From the NCBI GenBank assembly GCA_020086605.1, contig JACBWW010000004.1, positions 22,676,553 to 22,740,552 on the forward strand: 64,000 bases of DNA, written 5' to 3'. Both the position numbers and the translations under genes were made by a program. Shown one piece after another: positions 40,401 to 54,685 of the stretch (positions are counted from its first letter, which is position 1; the number at the start of each line of letters is the position of its first letter). The notes below the pieces were generated by a model, which saw only the letters and a program-made list of their open reading frames with translations, made no database searches and had not been told where the DNA came from. The DNA comes from Lanius collurio. Lineage: Eukaryota; Chordata; Aves; Passeriformes; Laniidae.

Positions 40401-43400
40401 TAAACACTGAAAGGAAAAGAAACCAGAAGTTATATCTTCTTAGATCTCTCTCTTAAATGTAGTCATACTGTTTGCTCAAGAAAAGGAAGCATATTTATGT
40501 GAAGTGAGTTTAAAGCTGAAAAATGTTCTTCAGTCTTGATATGATCAAGTAGTATTTGCTGAAGTCTTCAACTGGACCTCTGAAAAGCTTACTTTCATGT
40601 TCCACTCATGAAATAAAAGATGCAAACATGAATTAACAAAATAGCATAATGTGAAATTCACAATAAATTTGAACAGAATGGATTAGCTTTGCTGTGATAA
40701 ACTCTCTTCTTTAAGTTAACTCCTGGGTTTTTGGAGATCTTCAGTGTTGTTTTGACTAGCTTGTAAAAATAATTTATTTCAACTGCAATTTGTTGATGCC
40801 AATCAGTTGATATTAATGATAGGTGCTGTCTTTCATACCCTTTCTTTGCAGAGAAGTTAACAGGTTTTTATTTAAGTTGTTACATGAGATCTGGAATGTA
40901 GATGAGTTAGCCCCTTTCTGAAATGAATGATGTGTCGAAGTTATTATTTTAAGCTGTCTGTGGATGCAGTTGCCACCCTTCATCTGTGTTATCTGTGACT
41001 TTTTTTAGAATAACTGTATTTGCCATTTTTCCCTTAATTGCTGTGGTTCTATACATCTGTATTCTCTTTTTCTAAAGTTCTGTTTTTTGAGGACTTCAGG
41101 GAAACAGGTATTTCAGATGTCTTTAGATTTGTTTTTGCCTGCATAGTTTGTCCTCCTCTGTGCCTTGTTCAGGATGTTTATTAAAAACTGTGCAAATTTG
41201 CCAAGTCTATTCATGATATAGCGAAAAAAATTGTATATTTACAGTTTTAATATGGGTTTGTTTGTAAAAATTCTACCTTGTTTTTACTGGGCAAAGTTAC
41301 ATTGAGATGTAACAGGTTTTTGTCTGCTGCTGGAAAGCAAACAATGAAACCATAGCATCTTGTGCAAATTAGTGGAATGTACTTCATCTGCTTGCTGTGA
41401 GCAGTTGTGCTCAACTTGGCAGGATTCCTGTGGCAAGAAAGTCAAATAGCAGCTATTTTACGTTCCCTTGCTGAGCTGATGAGGGCAGGAATTGATCCAC
41501 TGCTTTTTCTAAGAGGCTTTTTCTGTTATAATATCACATAGATGGTAGATCACCTGGTTGTTAGATGTGGACCTTTTATTTTGATTCAGTAGAGTTTATA
41601 CTGCCTATGATAAAATATACTGAGCTGAATAAAAGCTATGGATTGCTATACAATTACAATAAATGCCATGTATCAACACATAACTGGATTGTAGTGTTAG
41701 TTCAACTTGACATGAAACATTATGATGTTATATCTCTGAACATAATTTTATAGTACTTGTATAGTTGGTCACAGTTTGTGATTCTGCTTTGTTGTGATTG
41801 AAGAGCATCCTTCTCTTGGTGCCTTCGTGGCTATGTTAACAAGCTGGTTTTTGGTGTCTTGAAAAATATAAATATCTTTATTCTGTCTAAGATGATATCG
41901 TTAACAATTATTCTTCCTCTATGTCCTTTCAATTTTCTCTAGCTGTCATTTTTCTTATTTCTGTAGAGGTAAGACTCATTAGTGATTAGGTTAAAGTTGT
42001 TTGATTTTGTATCCCTCATGGTTCATTACTCTAACATTGTTCTTGGGTCTTGAATTTCAGATAGATGACTGTCTTTGAAGTTCTTAAGACTAAAAGATTC
42101 TTTCCTTCTTTGTTTTTGTTTGCCTCATTGTCTTTTCTTCAATATAACTGTTAATTGTTACTTTCTGGACAGTGCCTATATACGAGGTCACTGTTCCACT
42201 GCAACCTAATAATTCAAACATCCAACCTCTTATACATCTTTAATAGTCTGATTTTTTGTGAGAATGCAATTTTGGTATGTGTACTCTTTAATGAAATTGT
42301 CAGTTCATTTGAGATTTTTCACTTGGTTTTCCAGATTTAATGCAAACAAATGCTCATAAAGAAACTGCTTTCATCAGAGAACAGGGTAGATGCTCAAATG
42401 GATAAATAACTGTTTTTTGACTCGGGAAACAAAGTGTAGGAGTGCACGCTGTTTTCACAGTGGAAGCAGGTTACTAGCAAGGCACTTAAGTCTGTGCTGT
42501 TAAATACATTCATGAATGATTTGGAGAGCATTACTAGTCAAGTGTTGGGTGTAGCAACAAAACAGAAAATGGCTTGTAGTGTCACTGCCCTTGTGTTCTC
42601 TACCTTTCTCACCTTGTCTGCTTCAGACAATGCTGATGTTGCTTTGAGAACTCTTTCAAAGACAGGATTCCAGGCTTAGTAGATTTTTTGTCTGATGCAG
42701 TAATTCTTATGCTTTTGGATTCCTATCACTGAAAAGAGACATATTTCATGTCACACCCCTTTAATAGGCCTCACCTCAGTAAGTTGTGCAGCCAGCTTTC
42801 CAAGAAAGGTGAAATTGAAGCTGATTAACTGCATTAATTGCAGGTAATGCATTGAAAATGCCTATCAGCTTCCAAAGTGGACCAAATTAAATCTTGATTT
42901 TCTTTTTATATTATATTTATTTTAAAGCCTCTGGAGTTAAAAAACCCTTATTGTCCTTAAAATATTCCTAGTTTAGGGAGACAATTATTTTTACTTTTTT
43001 ATTAATTTTTACTCAGTTTTCTTAATATGATACATCTCACATTTACCCTTTTAAAAAAGATTTTAGATACTGTCATTTTGACTGAGTTTTACACAATCTT
43101 CTTAGTAACAGTAACTCAATATGTTATTCAAGTATTATACTTCAGCAGCCCCCATGTCAGCTCATCTCTTTCTCAAAAGACTTGAGATGATGAATGAAAC
43201 TTGGAGTCTGCAGTATGCTGTCCAGTATTTTAATGGATATTTGTGTGCTCATTTAGACTTAGAGTGCAATGCTATCATCTGACTACCATTTGGAATCAGA
43301 TGGAAGGCTTATAATTAAAAATGCATTGATGGAAAAAAGTGGAAGATACAAAAACCCCATATTTTCATCAAAGGATATATCAACTCTGTTTACTGCTTTA

Positions 43401-44124
43401 CAAATTTATTTACTATTTAGTCTTTCTTTACATCTATGGTGTAAGAAACTTGGGTATAGCTATAAATTATTTCACAGGATGTGTCTTAATTAGCACTTAA
43501 GCTTTTCTTAAAGATATAATGGCAAAGTCCAAATTTTTTTATTGTGCACCTCATCACTAAAAATCTTCATGTATACACCCTCAATATACGTGTATTTATT
43601 TCTTTGTAATTTATATATGTAGCTGAAGTTCTAATATTTTCTGTCTGCATCCTAATGGATTGTCTGTTGCTCACCCAGGGGTGTGTGCACCTCACTTTGG
43701 AGACCACTGCTATAGTTTCACTTGAAGTTGTGTATTGGGGAAAAAAAAATAATCTCTTTATGAATTTTTTTTTTTATATTTGAGTAAGAAAAATTAAATT
43801 AAATTTTTTTCTCCTTTTTACAGTTCTTCATGTTCTGTCAGCTATTTTTGCTGCTGACACAGATTCTAATTACAGAAGTTCCACCACTCAAAGAATTCTC
43901 TCTTCCTCACCAGACACCATCCACTTTCATCAAATAATTACCTCCCCAGTTCATTCTCACTAGCTACAAATTTAAGGGGAGCAAGGCTTGCTTCAGCTAA
44001 GTAGAAAAATCTTTGATTTGTCATACACTGTTTTGCTTAATAGATTTAATAGTTTCTTTGACCAGTACATGCTTGATGAAACATTTGTGTCAGTGTGTTT
44101 GTTAAATAATAGAAGAGTCTTAAA

Positions 44125-44640
44125 TAGAGAGTGGGGGAGAAACACAAAAGGTGGAAAACCCTTTAGGTGTGAGAAAAAAGCAGGTTTCAGGAATAAAGCA
44201 GAAGAGTTTAGGGATCAGCTCTGGCTGGGAAAACTTGAAGAAGATACAATTACACAGGAAGCAAGGACATTAAAACAATGGTTACAGTTTCTATCTTTGG
44301 CTGAGCTAGGCTTTAAAGTTGCAAAAAATATGCTTAGCAAGATAGATAAGTTTAAGCTCAATAGTGGAGTATTCTGTGTTATTATATAAGGCATAACAAT
44401 CGAGTATTGTGTACAGTAGATGTATGTGTGCTGTTTAAGATTGGTTAAAACACGTGTCTGTAAATTTTAGGAGCTTGCTATTGGCTGATAAGCTTTTAAG
44501 ACTGCTCTGTAACCAGGAAGTCTTAGGATGTCTGGGACAGCGTGAGCTCTGTACCATCTCTGTCTCAACTCTGTATGTGAGACTGATGGTAGAATAAAAT
44601 AATAAAAAGGCTCCTAGAATGCTTGTCCAAGCTCCCCATC
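44125..44640 (+). mobile_element. LTR-like retroviral sequence, probable solo LTR
   Basis: The block GAGGGTGGGG-like start through AATAAAATAATAAAAAGGCTCC resembles an avian endogenous retrovirus LTR: a purine-rich U3-like region, a TTGGCTGATAAGCTTTT segment, the run CTGTCTCAACTCTGTATGTG and tandem poly(A) signals at 44593-44598 and 44601-44606. No internal retroviral genes adjoin it. The open frame at 43988-44389 starts upstream of the block and has no recognisable retroviral motif. Both ends are approximate and I could not identify a target duplication. The family is unnamed. Confidence 0.45.
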
Positions 44641-45463
44641 CCATTTGTCGACGAAAATACTGACAGCTATGAATGATTCAGCATTCTGAAAAATAAAGGG
44701 TAACCTACTTGCAATAACTTGCCCATCAGACACCTTATACACGTGGTCGACAATGTATTCTACACTTCTCAGATGTATGTAGGAGAAAAAGCTACTGTTT
44801 GGAGAATTTCTCTGCTTTTTCAAGTCTTTCTGAAGTTATGGTTTCAATAACTTGGTGCTGCAGTAAGCTTCAAGTTAAATATGGCTTATGTAAAAAATAC
44901 ATCTTTCAGTATCCCCGTTGAACTCGTTGGATTTACTTCCACTGGCTGACTGCTGACTTTGATTTTGAAAGAGCAAATAGAAATACACAGTCTCATGGTA
45001 ATTTACAATAAATTATGTTTGCAGTTCTTTTTAGTAAGATACACATCTTCTTTCAGGAAGTGCTTGAGGTTTGTAGCTAAAAAGAGGTCTGAGCACAAAC
45101 AAGCAAACCTCCTTCCCTTGGGGAATATAACAATTTGAAATGGCAACTAAGGAGGAAAATACACAGGAACTGCCACAGGTTGCAGTCTGCTGGTTTTTAT
45201 ATCTCGATGGTAGTGTGACTCAGGCCTGGAGACATTGTCATTCCAGCTGGAATCTGGTTCACTCTGGCTTTTAAAGAGGCCCCAAGAATGTTTCTCTTAA
45301 CAGAGTTAAGATGTGACTTGTTGCCAAAAAGAAGTTTGGAGAGCTTTCCTGCTCCTTAGGAGCTGAGGACTTCTATCACTGTAGTTTGGTAGTGCAGAAG
45401 GTTATTATGCAGCAATTATGTTTGTTTCCCGGTTTGTTTTTTTTTTGCTTCCTCCTCTTCTTG

Positions 45464-45650
45464 AGTCCAGTAAACTCTTACTCATTTCCTCTCCAAACTA
45501 AACCATTCCAATCTTTTAATCTCTCTTTATATGTAAGTCTCTTCCATGCCTCTAGTAGTTTTCTTCATCTGTCACAGCTGTTCACAGCAACTGAATGCAG
45601 AATCTTGTATGGGGAATATTAGTATCACCATTTCTTAGTGTTAATTTTTA
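45464..45650 (-). mobile_element. Old CR1 LINE fragment
   Basis: The plus strand has AAACTAAACCATTCCAATCT, TCTCTTTATATGTAAGTCTC, TTCCATGCCTCTAGTAG and TTTTCTTCATCTGTC, the complement of an old CR1 3' region in the correct order. It lies about 450 bp from the reverse-transcriptase remnant at 46085 and could belong to the same decayed insertion. Confidence 0.6.
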
Positions 45651-46084
45651 GTTATTTATGTACGTGGGGGAAATACTGGGTAAACATGTTGTGAGTAGAA
45701 CACTTCTTTAGTAAGCAACTAAACACTTTGCTTATATAATTTTGACCTTCCAATCTACCTGGCCAGGCACTGTAGATGTTTCTAGGATGAGTCATTATTG
45801 AATTTTTGTAAACAATTTTTAAAAATCAACCACAATTCAGAACAATAATTAATGTATTCCTTCCAGGTTATGTCACCTTGTGCATTTCTTTAACACTTTT
45901 AATTTTTCTTCTCCCTTTTCTAGGTGTTATCCTAGAAAGATTCAAATGAGGCTGAGAAAACTGAATGTTTGAATACAGTCATGCTTTTGTTCCATATCTC
46001 TGATGGTCTCATCAAAGATCTGAGACCTTAAGAAAGCATTATTAATCAGACACTAAAGCATATTCCAGAACTGGTCATATATTT

Positions 46085-46330
46085 CTAGGATTTGTTGTTT
46101 CATCATTTTTCAGAGGCTTAAGGTGAGGCTGTCTGGCATGTAGTTCCATTGGGTCCTCTTTCTCACCCTTCTTGAAGGTAGAAATGACATTTGTTTTCCT
46201 CCAGAATTCAGGCATTTCTCCCAATCACCATGATCATTCAAAGATTGTTGAGAGGGACCTCACAAGGATATCAGCTACTTCCCTCAGTACTGCTGCATAC
46301 ATCCCATCAGGACCTGTGGACATCTGATAA
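46085..46330 (-). mobile_element. CR1 LINE reverse-transcriptase region remnant
   Basis: Read on the minus strand, the segment resembles the CR1 ORF2 stretch around GPDGMHP, the W-KA-V-PIFKKG block and NYRPVSL, with the order preserved but the frame broken. Plus-strand signatures include CATCCCATCAGGACC, GATATCAGCTACTTCCCTCA, TTTTCCTCCAGAATTCAGGC and TTCTTGAAGGTAGAAATG. It is a pseudogenised fragment with no intact protein. Confidence 0.75.
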
Positions 46331-49300
46331 AACTATGCAAAACACCCCCAAAACACCCAGCTGTATTTATTCTGTATTGCTATATATTTATGAATTCTTA
46401 GGGTAATTTTAAAGGTTATCTAAACTTCTGCAGATAGTTAACAGCATAGTTTGTTAAAAATAATTAATGTATGCAGAGGTGGTTCCTTCATTCCTTACTG
46501 AATTCAACATAAAATTGTATTTTTAATTCCATTATATTTTTAGCCAGTAGCATTTATTCACCATATAACAACAACAAAAAAAATATTGACCTTTTATGAA
46601 AGAAAATTGTGAGAATTAAATAAGTTTTGCAAGTGCTATTTATTATTTTTGAGCATCTCTTCTTTTTTGAGATTATTTTCAGAATCCTTGGAAAAGAACA
46701 GTGAAGAACATTTGAAAAATATCAGAGGAAATAAAGATGTAAAGGACTCATAACATTTACTTTGAGATACTAATTTAGATTGGTCAGAGCATGGAAAAGG
46801 AGCAAGAGATTTTTTTTTTTTTTCATGTTGGGCTGCTTCTTAGTGCCAGTAGTTAGAATCTGTTTTGAACACTGCATCAATATCTCCAGTAAACCTGCAG
46901 ACTATTTAATTCTTTTTTTCCTATGCTAAATTGATACCTCTGCAGTGCTTTATGATTAACAGTGGCTGAAGCTGTGAAGTAAGGTATTGCTGTTTTTTTC
47001 CACTTGCGTGAAAAATAGGTAAATTCATAATGAAACAGTTGTGTGATGGGATTTCAAATGAAACACAGTGAGCTGTATAGTTTGTAGGTTTGAAGCTGTG
47101 GAATCATTCACAAATGTATAGAAGTACATCAAAACCGAACTTTAAAAATTTGGAGTATACAGATGAATCAAGCACGTTGACTCATAAATGTTAACCTTTT
47201 ATTAACACTCTCCTTAAAATTCTGATCTAGCACTGGACAAATGATTGCAAATGATTTATTGTCTTCTTCAGTTTATTGCTTAAATCTCTTGTCACTGATG
47301 AGACAGCCCATAGTGAATCTGGATACTGGGATTTAAGAAGGAAGGAGAGGAGATCCTTACTTGGATGCCTCCCACACTGGTTCATTTGCTCCCTTCCCAG
47401 CCTTGTATTTGCCAGCTGCCCCTCTCAGTAAGGAGGGAGCTGCTGGGCACAAAGTCTTGTTTGTTCATGCTGTGTCACCATGTGCAGTTAGCAGCCTTGG
47501 CCATCACTGGTCAAAATGCATGGAGGTTCTCTGGCCTTCCTCTCTCTCTGATCTCTGGGATCTTCCCCTATTTCTAGCATCTTACCTCTGTGCAGGATTT
47601 TCACCCTCGCCTTTCCAGCTCCTTTCTGACATGACTGTTTCTTTTTGGAGACCTTTCTTTTCCATCTCCTTGCCTTTCTGGGCACTCAAGGTCATGTTTC
47701 CAACCTAAATAGTCCAGGTGCAGAAGTACAAGATGTTTTCATCCTCGTGTCAGGTGATTCAGTTTCCTGTATCTCTGTTGCTGGAGGATTGAGAACATGC
47801 AGCTTTTGATTAGTTTGGATATTATAAAAATGCAACTAGCCAGTACCAGTTGCAGTTAGCAATAGCAGGTTTCTGCTCGAGAGTTCCAAATTCAGTTCTG
47901 AAAATGTATCTCTCCCTCTGTCCCCACCTCCTACAGCTAATTACCTGAATGTCAACGTAGCATTCCTAATTAGAACTGTTTTTACCTAAAGCATTGGGAT
48001 AAAGCAATAATAGGTAAAGAAAACAAAATTAATTTTATTACTTTAGAAGGCTTTTCCTTGCATGTAAAGTTTAGAGTGCTAAAATACTCACATTCATATC
48101 CAGAAAGCTTTACAGATTCAAATTTTCTATATCCAAGTTTCCCTCCTTCAGAGCAGAACAAAGGAAAAAGCAGAATGATTATAAATATGTGCATGTATAG
48201 ATTCTAGGTAAAAATTATTTGTAGTGATCAGAGATGGAGTCTTTGGCCTGTATGAACTGCCAGAACTCTGCTAACTTAAATGAAACTCCAGAAACTCAAA
48301 CTGTGTTTAATTGCCAGGACTAGAACATTGAAAAGAATAAAATTATTTCCTTTCTCTTAGTCCAGCTGAGCTGTATATGCAGTCATTAATTGTTATGGTT
48401 TAAGCAGTGCTTGAAGTTTAGTAGTGTATAGTTGTGAGTTATATTAATTTTTTAAGTGATGGATGCCAGCATTTCTTGTAAGTAAGGACTCAAGTTACAA
48501 ATGCCTGTGGGAACTCAACAGGATGCATTACTCTTAAATGCATTCCAAATGGCAGAAGGTAGTGGGAGAATGCTGGCTTTTCATAGCTGCAAGATATTGC
48601 TAGCCTTGTGATTGATGATTTCTTCTGCCATGAGGGGCATGGATGCAAGATGACAGTGCCCAATATGTGAAGCTCTGTTACTCGGAATAGCAGGATCTCA
48701 CCTCTGCTTAGAGTTCAAAGCCCTTTTGGACTTGGAACACAAAATGATGAAGTAAATAATTTGCCTCTTTCTGAAAGCAAGACCTTGCCTCTCTGATTTG
48801 CAATGTCCTCTTATTTTACTTTCCAGCTGTGCTGAATGATAAATCTGCTACTGAGCTCAGAACAAGGAGTACTAGCCATTAACAGCCAAGTCATTAATGG
48901 ATCTGATGAAATAGTCTTGTCAAAACTGTTGCGGTTTCAATATCTGTGTTTTGGTGATACTAGGAAAGTTTAAATAGATGATGACAAGTTAGTCTGAGAG
49001 TTAACAGTGTAACAGTGTTATATTAGGAACATAACATTGCAAACTTTTCTGCAGAGTAATTAAGTTTTTTAGGGTGTGCTTATACCCATTTTTGGAGGCC
49101 TCCCTTTTTTTAAAGCACAGTTTTACATATGGCAACAAACTTGTCTTCACCCCATTAGTGCTCTGTCAAAGCAAAAGGGTAGTCTGATTACACAAGTTCT
49201 TTGTTACCAAGAAAGACTTCAATTTAATTTGGAAAAAATATACATATCTTTCTCTTCATCAGCAGGGCTTTTTTTAGTTTTTTTTCTTCAGTGAATAACA

Positions 49301-51009
49301 TGAATATTTTAAAAGTTAAAACTTCGAATATTATTGGTTGTATGAAAGGCTTCCTAGACATGTAATTAAAAAAAGTTTACTGACTAGATGGTAGGAAGAA
49401 GTTTAAAAGGAGGACCTAAAGTATAAATCACTTCCTAAGGCAAAACTACTCAAGGGAGATTTTGATTTTAGGTTTGCTACTACAGAGAAAATTATATATA
49501 CTTTGCAAAATCCTCAGTTTTTTAAAGCTATTTTAAGGTAATATATTTTCAATCCATTTTCTAAATTATTAAACTAACTAAAATTAACTGAGTTACTGAT
49601 TTTTATTAGGCTGTTTGTGGTTTTGTTACACTGCTCATACTATTTGTAAAACTACCCAGTAAATCAATGTAAAACTCCTCTCCAGTCTTCCAATTTATTA
49701 TCCATCACAGATGCAAAATAGAACTTAAACGCATGCATAATGTTAGGTTATTCAATGAAATTGTCATGAACTTAGTTACATAAATCCTTTGCTAGATTGA
49801 GATTCAGACTGTTTTTATTGTATGTATCCCTTGTTTTAAAAGTGGTTTGATTATTACTTTTATGCTTCCAGAAACAACCTCAGCAAAGTCTATTTTTATA
49901 AACAAAAAGTTTGCATCTCTAAACTTCACATATATGTTACCAAAATTCATGGCTGTTGTGTCTTGAGGGTGTTATAGTAGGGTCTTCCTTGTCTTCTCCT
50001 TGGAGAGAAATGCATACTCACTGAGTATATTGTTTTCATATTGCCCATGCAAATTTAAGCTGGAGACACAAAGGCAAAGAAAGCGTGCATTGCAGTTCTG
50101 TTGGAAGCTGGTAGGGCGTAGTGGTCCGGTTTTGGTACGTATTCTTGAAAAGGCTCCTACATACATATGTATCTTTTTGCAATTACGTTATGAAATTAAC
50201 ATTTCATTTTGCAAAGAATCAGAAACGTTAATCACTGTATTCTTCGTAAAGTTGTAGGTAAATATGCAAAATCCCTGAACAAAAGTCTGGAACAGCAGAG
50301 ATGAGGCTCTAAACTCTAGATGGAAAGTCTGAAGGAGAGAAGTAGAAAGATGGGAAGGCTTAGTGATGTGTCTATAGTTGTCTGAGTTGCTGAGGAGATA
50401 TGTTGTAGCATGTCATAGTGTGTTGTGGCTGGAGTTTCCAAAATGCTGAAGACCATGTCTTCACGTACATATCACTGCTTCATAGACCAGGCAAGAGGAG
50501 AGGAAGTGATTTATCAAGGACCAGTATGATTTGCATCTATAATTTGATCTCATCCAGCTTCTGACCTATTGCAACACAGTTGGTACCCATATATGGTAGG
50601 ACCATAGAGGTGTCTGCTACCTGACTGTGACAACTTTTCCTCCTGAGGCTGCATGCTGATGATAATAGAGGCCCAGAAAAATAAATCCTTCTTGAACTTC
50701 ACAGACCAGTGATCTGCTGGGGAGGTGTTCTCCAAGTTCCTGTCTTCAATATGAAATGAAATAGGAAAGTTAATATGCCTGAATTTTATTCTCTTTGTAC
50801 AAGTGACATATATAAATACGTATTTATATTTTAATAAGATCAAGATATATTTTAAAGCTTTGAGTGCTTGACCCTTCAAACACATTCTTTCATTTGGTTG
50901 GAATTGCAGAAAAACACCTGGCAATATGCATGAAAAGATAGTTAACTCAAAGTCCTAAAGTAAAATCACAAGAAATCTGTTCATCATCTAAAAATGTGTT
51001 CTGAAAAGA

Positions 51010-51310
51010 GGGTGTCAAGAAGGTGGAGTCTTTTCAGTGGTGCCAAGCAATAGGGCAAGAAGTGATGGGCAAAAACTGATGCACAGGAAGTTCCACCTGA
51101 ATATGAGGAAGAACTTCTATACTGTGCAGGTGACTGAGCACTGGAACAGGCTGCCCAGAGAGGCTGTGGAGTCTCCCAAACCAGAGATATTCAAGAAACA
51201 TCTGGAGCAATCCTGTGCCATGTGCTCTAGGATGACTATGCTTGAGCAGGGAAGTCAGAGTAAATGACCCACTGTGGTGTCTTCCAATCCCCACCCATTC
51301 TATGAAGAGT
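51010..51310 (+). mobile_element. CR1 LINE 3' region
   Basis: The segment runs through GGTGCCAAGCAATAGGGCAA, CAGGAAGTTCCACCTGAA, ATGAGGAAGAACTTCT, CACTGGAACAGGCTGCCCAG, AGGCTGTGGAGTCTCC, ATTCAAGAAACATCTGGA and a final CCCCACCCATTCTATGA. This is a typical, moderately diverged sense-strand CR1 end of about 300 bp. The open frames here on both strands are parts of the repeat, not genes. Confidence 0.9.
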
Positions 51311-53061
51311 TGTGTTTTTAGTAGACCGAGGAGAGCATTGTCATTACAGGATGAATGTTGTCTTAACAGTGAATTTGACCACTGTAGTATGGAAAAAAAT
51401 AGAAAAATAATATATTTGAACAAATGTTTGAAAGCCCTTGAGTAAAAAATATGCCTGACCTAACATTTTTAGGTAAATACAAAACTATTTAATTTGGTTT
51501 CAGGATGTGTCTGCTTTGGACTGTTTTATGAAGTCCCAGTGTTGTGAGTTAAGTAAGCTTTCTTAGTACGGCTTTTTATGAAATAATCCTGAGAGAAGAA
51601 AGGGAAATCCTGAAATAAACAAGCTGTTAAATGGTTTGGATTGTTCTAGCAAATTTTTTTTTTAAAGTTTGATATCATTGGAATCATTGGATCCTACTTT
51701 TGTGATGGTATTCTAAATGCTTTTGTTATTAGATCTCAAGACTGGTTGAGACTAGAAACATATTTTTCTGTGGACAATTTTGGAAAAGTGTAGCAGTTTT
51801 TTGCAGAGAAGCAACTGAGGCCAAGGAATAGGTCTTTACTGACACCCTCCTTTAGTTAGTTAAAAATGTTTTCTTGATTGGTGTGGAGATTTTTGGTTCT
51901 CTTTTCATTAGCAGACAAGGAACAAGCCAGGGTATTTGGATCTTTTAGGAATTCCTTTGAATTGAACCATTAAAAAACAGGGTTGTGGGGAGGGGGTGTG
52001 TTTTGGTTTTGGCAATTTTTTTTCTTTCTGTCTTTCTGTCAGTTGCAAATCAGGAATGTATTTTGTTGAAAGAAGAAGTATTTCTGTTAAGTGGCTACAT
52101 ACCTATTGCATTCATCCTGGTATCTGTGAAGAGTAAGCACACAAACAACTTGTTTAAATGGCAGTCTAAATGAGATCAAATGTTTGCAAATGTGATTAGT
52201 GTTTAACAACATTTGACAGATATTTCTTTAGACTATCTCTGATACATGTTTAAGATATTTATTAAGAAAAAGAAAATATTTTATTTAAGTCTTTTTTAAA
52301 AGTGTGGTACTGGTTGTCTCTGTATTATAAATAGTTCTAAAAACATTTTAGTTATTTTTATGGTTTGCACTAATGCCTTTGACTAGCCTCTCTAACTTTT
52401 GCAGCTGTTACACTAGTTGCAGGCTCATGTCACTTTGTAAGGATTTGGTACTTCAAGAAATGCACAACCATCTTCCAGGCTGCTCTGTGAGGTTTTTTTG
52501 ATTTATTGAAAATTGGGGTGTATCATTACATTTTTGTGTTTAAGCTCCAATATATATTTCTAACTTGAGTGATCAGTTCACCGATACCAACATAAGCTGC
52601 TGAATTAATTATACCAAATGATCAGGAGAAGTTTTAGATACACTTTCATTTACTTGTCAAAAAAACCTCACAGTATTTCTTTGCTGTATGTGTTCAGTTT
52701 AATTTATGTACATATAACTTCAGGTGTAGTGAGTCAAGCCTGTAAAAGAGTATTTTGAAAAAATTCTGACATTTGATTGAACTCTGACAATTTTGGCAAA
52801 TGTTGATATGCTGTTATACTCCTGTGTTTGATTGGAAAAATATTGTCAGAGACGTCATTGCTGCAGGTTTGTAGATGCAGCTTTATGCTTTTTCCAGTGG
52901 TCATTGTAGTGTGAAGTTATATTATCACTCTTTTTATCTTCAAAATATTGTACAGTGAACAATTCCAAATTCAAGGTTCAGCATCAGAGTGGCCAAAAGG
53001 AGTTTTGCTTTGTTCTGCGATGAAGTACCGCATAAGTGGAGATTATTAGTTATGTTATTAA

Positions 53062-53896
<835 letters not shown>

Positions 53897-54057
53897 GATG
53901 TGGTCTAAACTACCATAAGAGATGTGCATTTAAAATTCCTAACAACTGCAGTGGTGTAAGGAAAAGACGCCTGTCAAATGTGTCCCTAACAGGACTGAGT
54001 AACATTCGTACAGTTTCTGCAGAGTCCTCACCCACCATGATGGATGAAGCCCTTCTG
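53897..54057 (+). CDS. PRKD1: PRKD1 coding exon (human exon 4 equivalent): end of C1a and 14-3-3 site linker
   Basis: This 161-nt exon enters in phase 1 (GA completes Gly179) and ends in phase 0 at CTT CTG|GTATGA. It encodes human residues 180-232. It supplies the last four C1a ligands, Cys180, His185, Cys188 and Cys196 (x2, x4, x2, x7), so the zinc finger is complete and intact. After NNCSGV comes the basic run [10 protein letters not shown], holding Ser205 and Ser208, and then RTVSAESS, with Ser219 and Ser223. In mammals these two serine pairs bind 14-3-3 and restrain PKD1. The linker after residue 211 diverges from the human sequence as I recall it; here Ser223 is followed by proline, giving an S-P site. 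The GGPG-type linker expected for PRKD3 is absent. Read-through into the next intron gives Val then stop. Confidence 0.95.
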
Positions 54058-54597
54058 GTATGAGATTCCCTGGCTGTAGAGGCCATGGGAGGAACTGAGA
54101 ATTTATTATGTCATTTAGTGCTATAGAATCTGGTTTTGCCTGTTACAGACTACAGAGGAGGGTGGTATGTAAATTATAAAGTAAGATGAGGCATCTTGAC
54201 GTGAAAGGGAGGTCGCCAGCTTAAGGTATGTGGGTTTAAGGTATGTGTCACTTCTAATATTACAGGGAGTCTCCTCCTTTGTCAAGAATTAGATTATTTT
54301 TAAGATCTAAAATTGCTACCCACGCTAATAGAAGTAGTTGGATCTTGGAGTATCTACTCTGGAACTAGATGTTGAATTTCTTCCATATCAGACCATTATT
54401 TCCCTTGTCTTATTAAATAGCAAAGAGTCACCTCATTAGAACACTGTGACCCAGACACCATAGCATTAAATGGAGGATCTGTCACAGTCAAGGCTGTCAT
54501 TAATTAGTTGGAGCCTGCATATTTAGCATATTTCTAAGTGTTCAGAAGAAAGTAGGAGAAATCTCCATTAGATCCTGAAATGGCTTTTCGTGGTGCA

Positions 54598-54685
54598 AGT
54601 ATATCTGTATGTCTGTATATATATGTGTAGATATGTGCGTAATATATGTGTATGTATTTTGTATATGTACAGTGTACAAAAAAGC
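54598..54685 (+). repeat. TG/TA-rich simple repeat (imperfect)
   Basis: The stretch alternates pyrimidine and purine with imperfect TGTA, TATA and TGTG units. It is degenerate, not a clean array. Confidence 0.6.

Noticed and set aside
42490..42550. Possible CR1 reverse-transcriptase fragment (LLNTFMNDLES, compare LFNIFINDLE)
   Set aside because: The resemblance covers only about a dozen codons and no flanking CR1 sequence follows; suggestive but too short.
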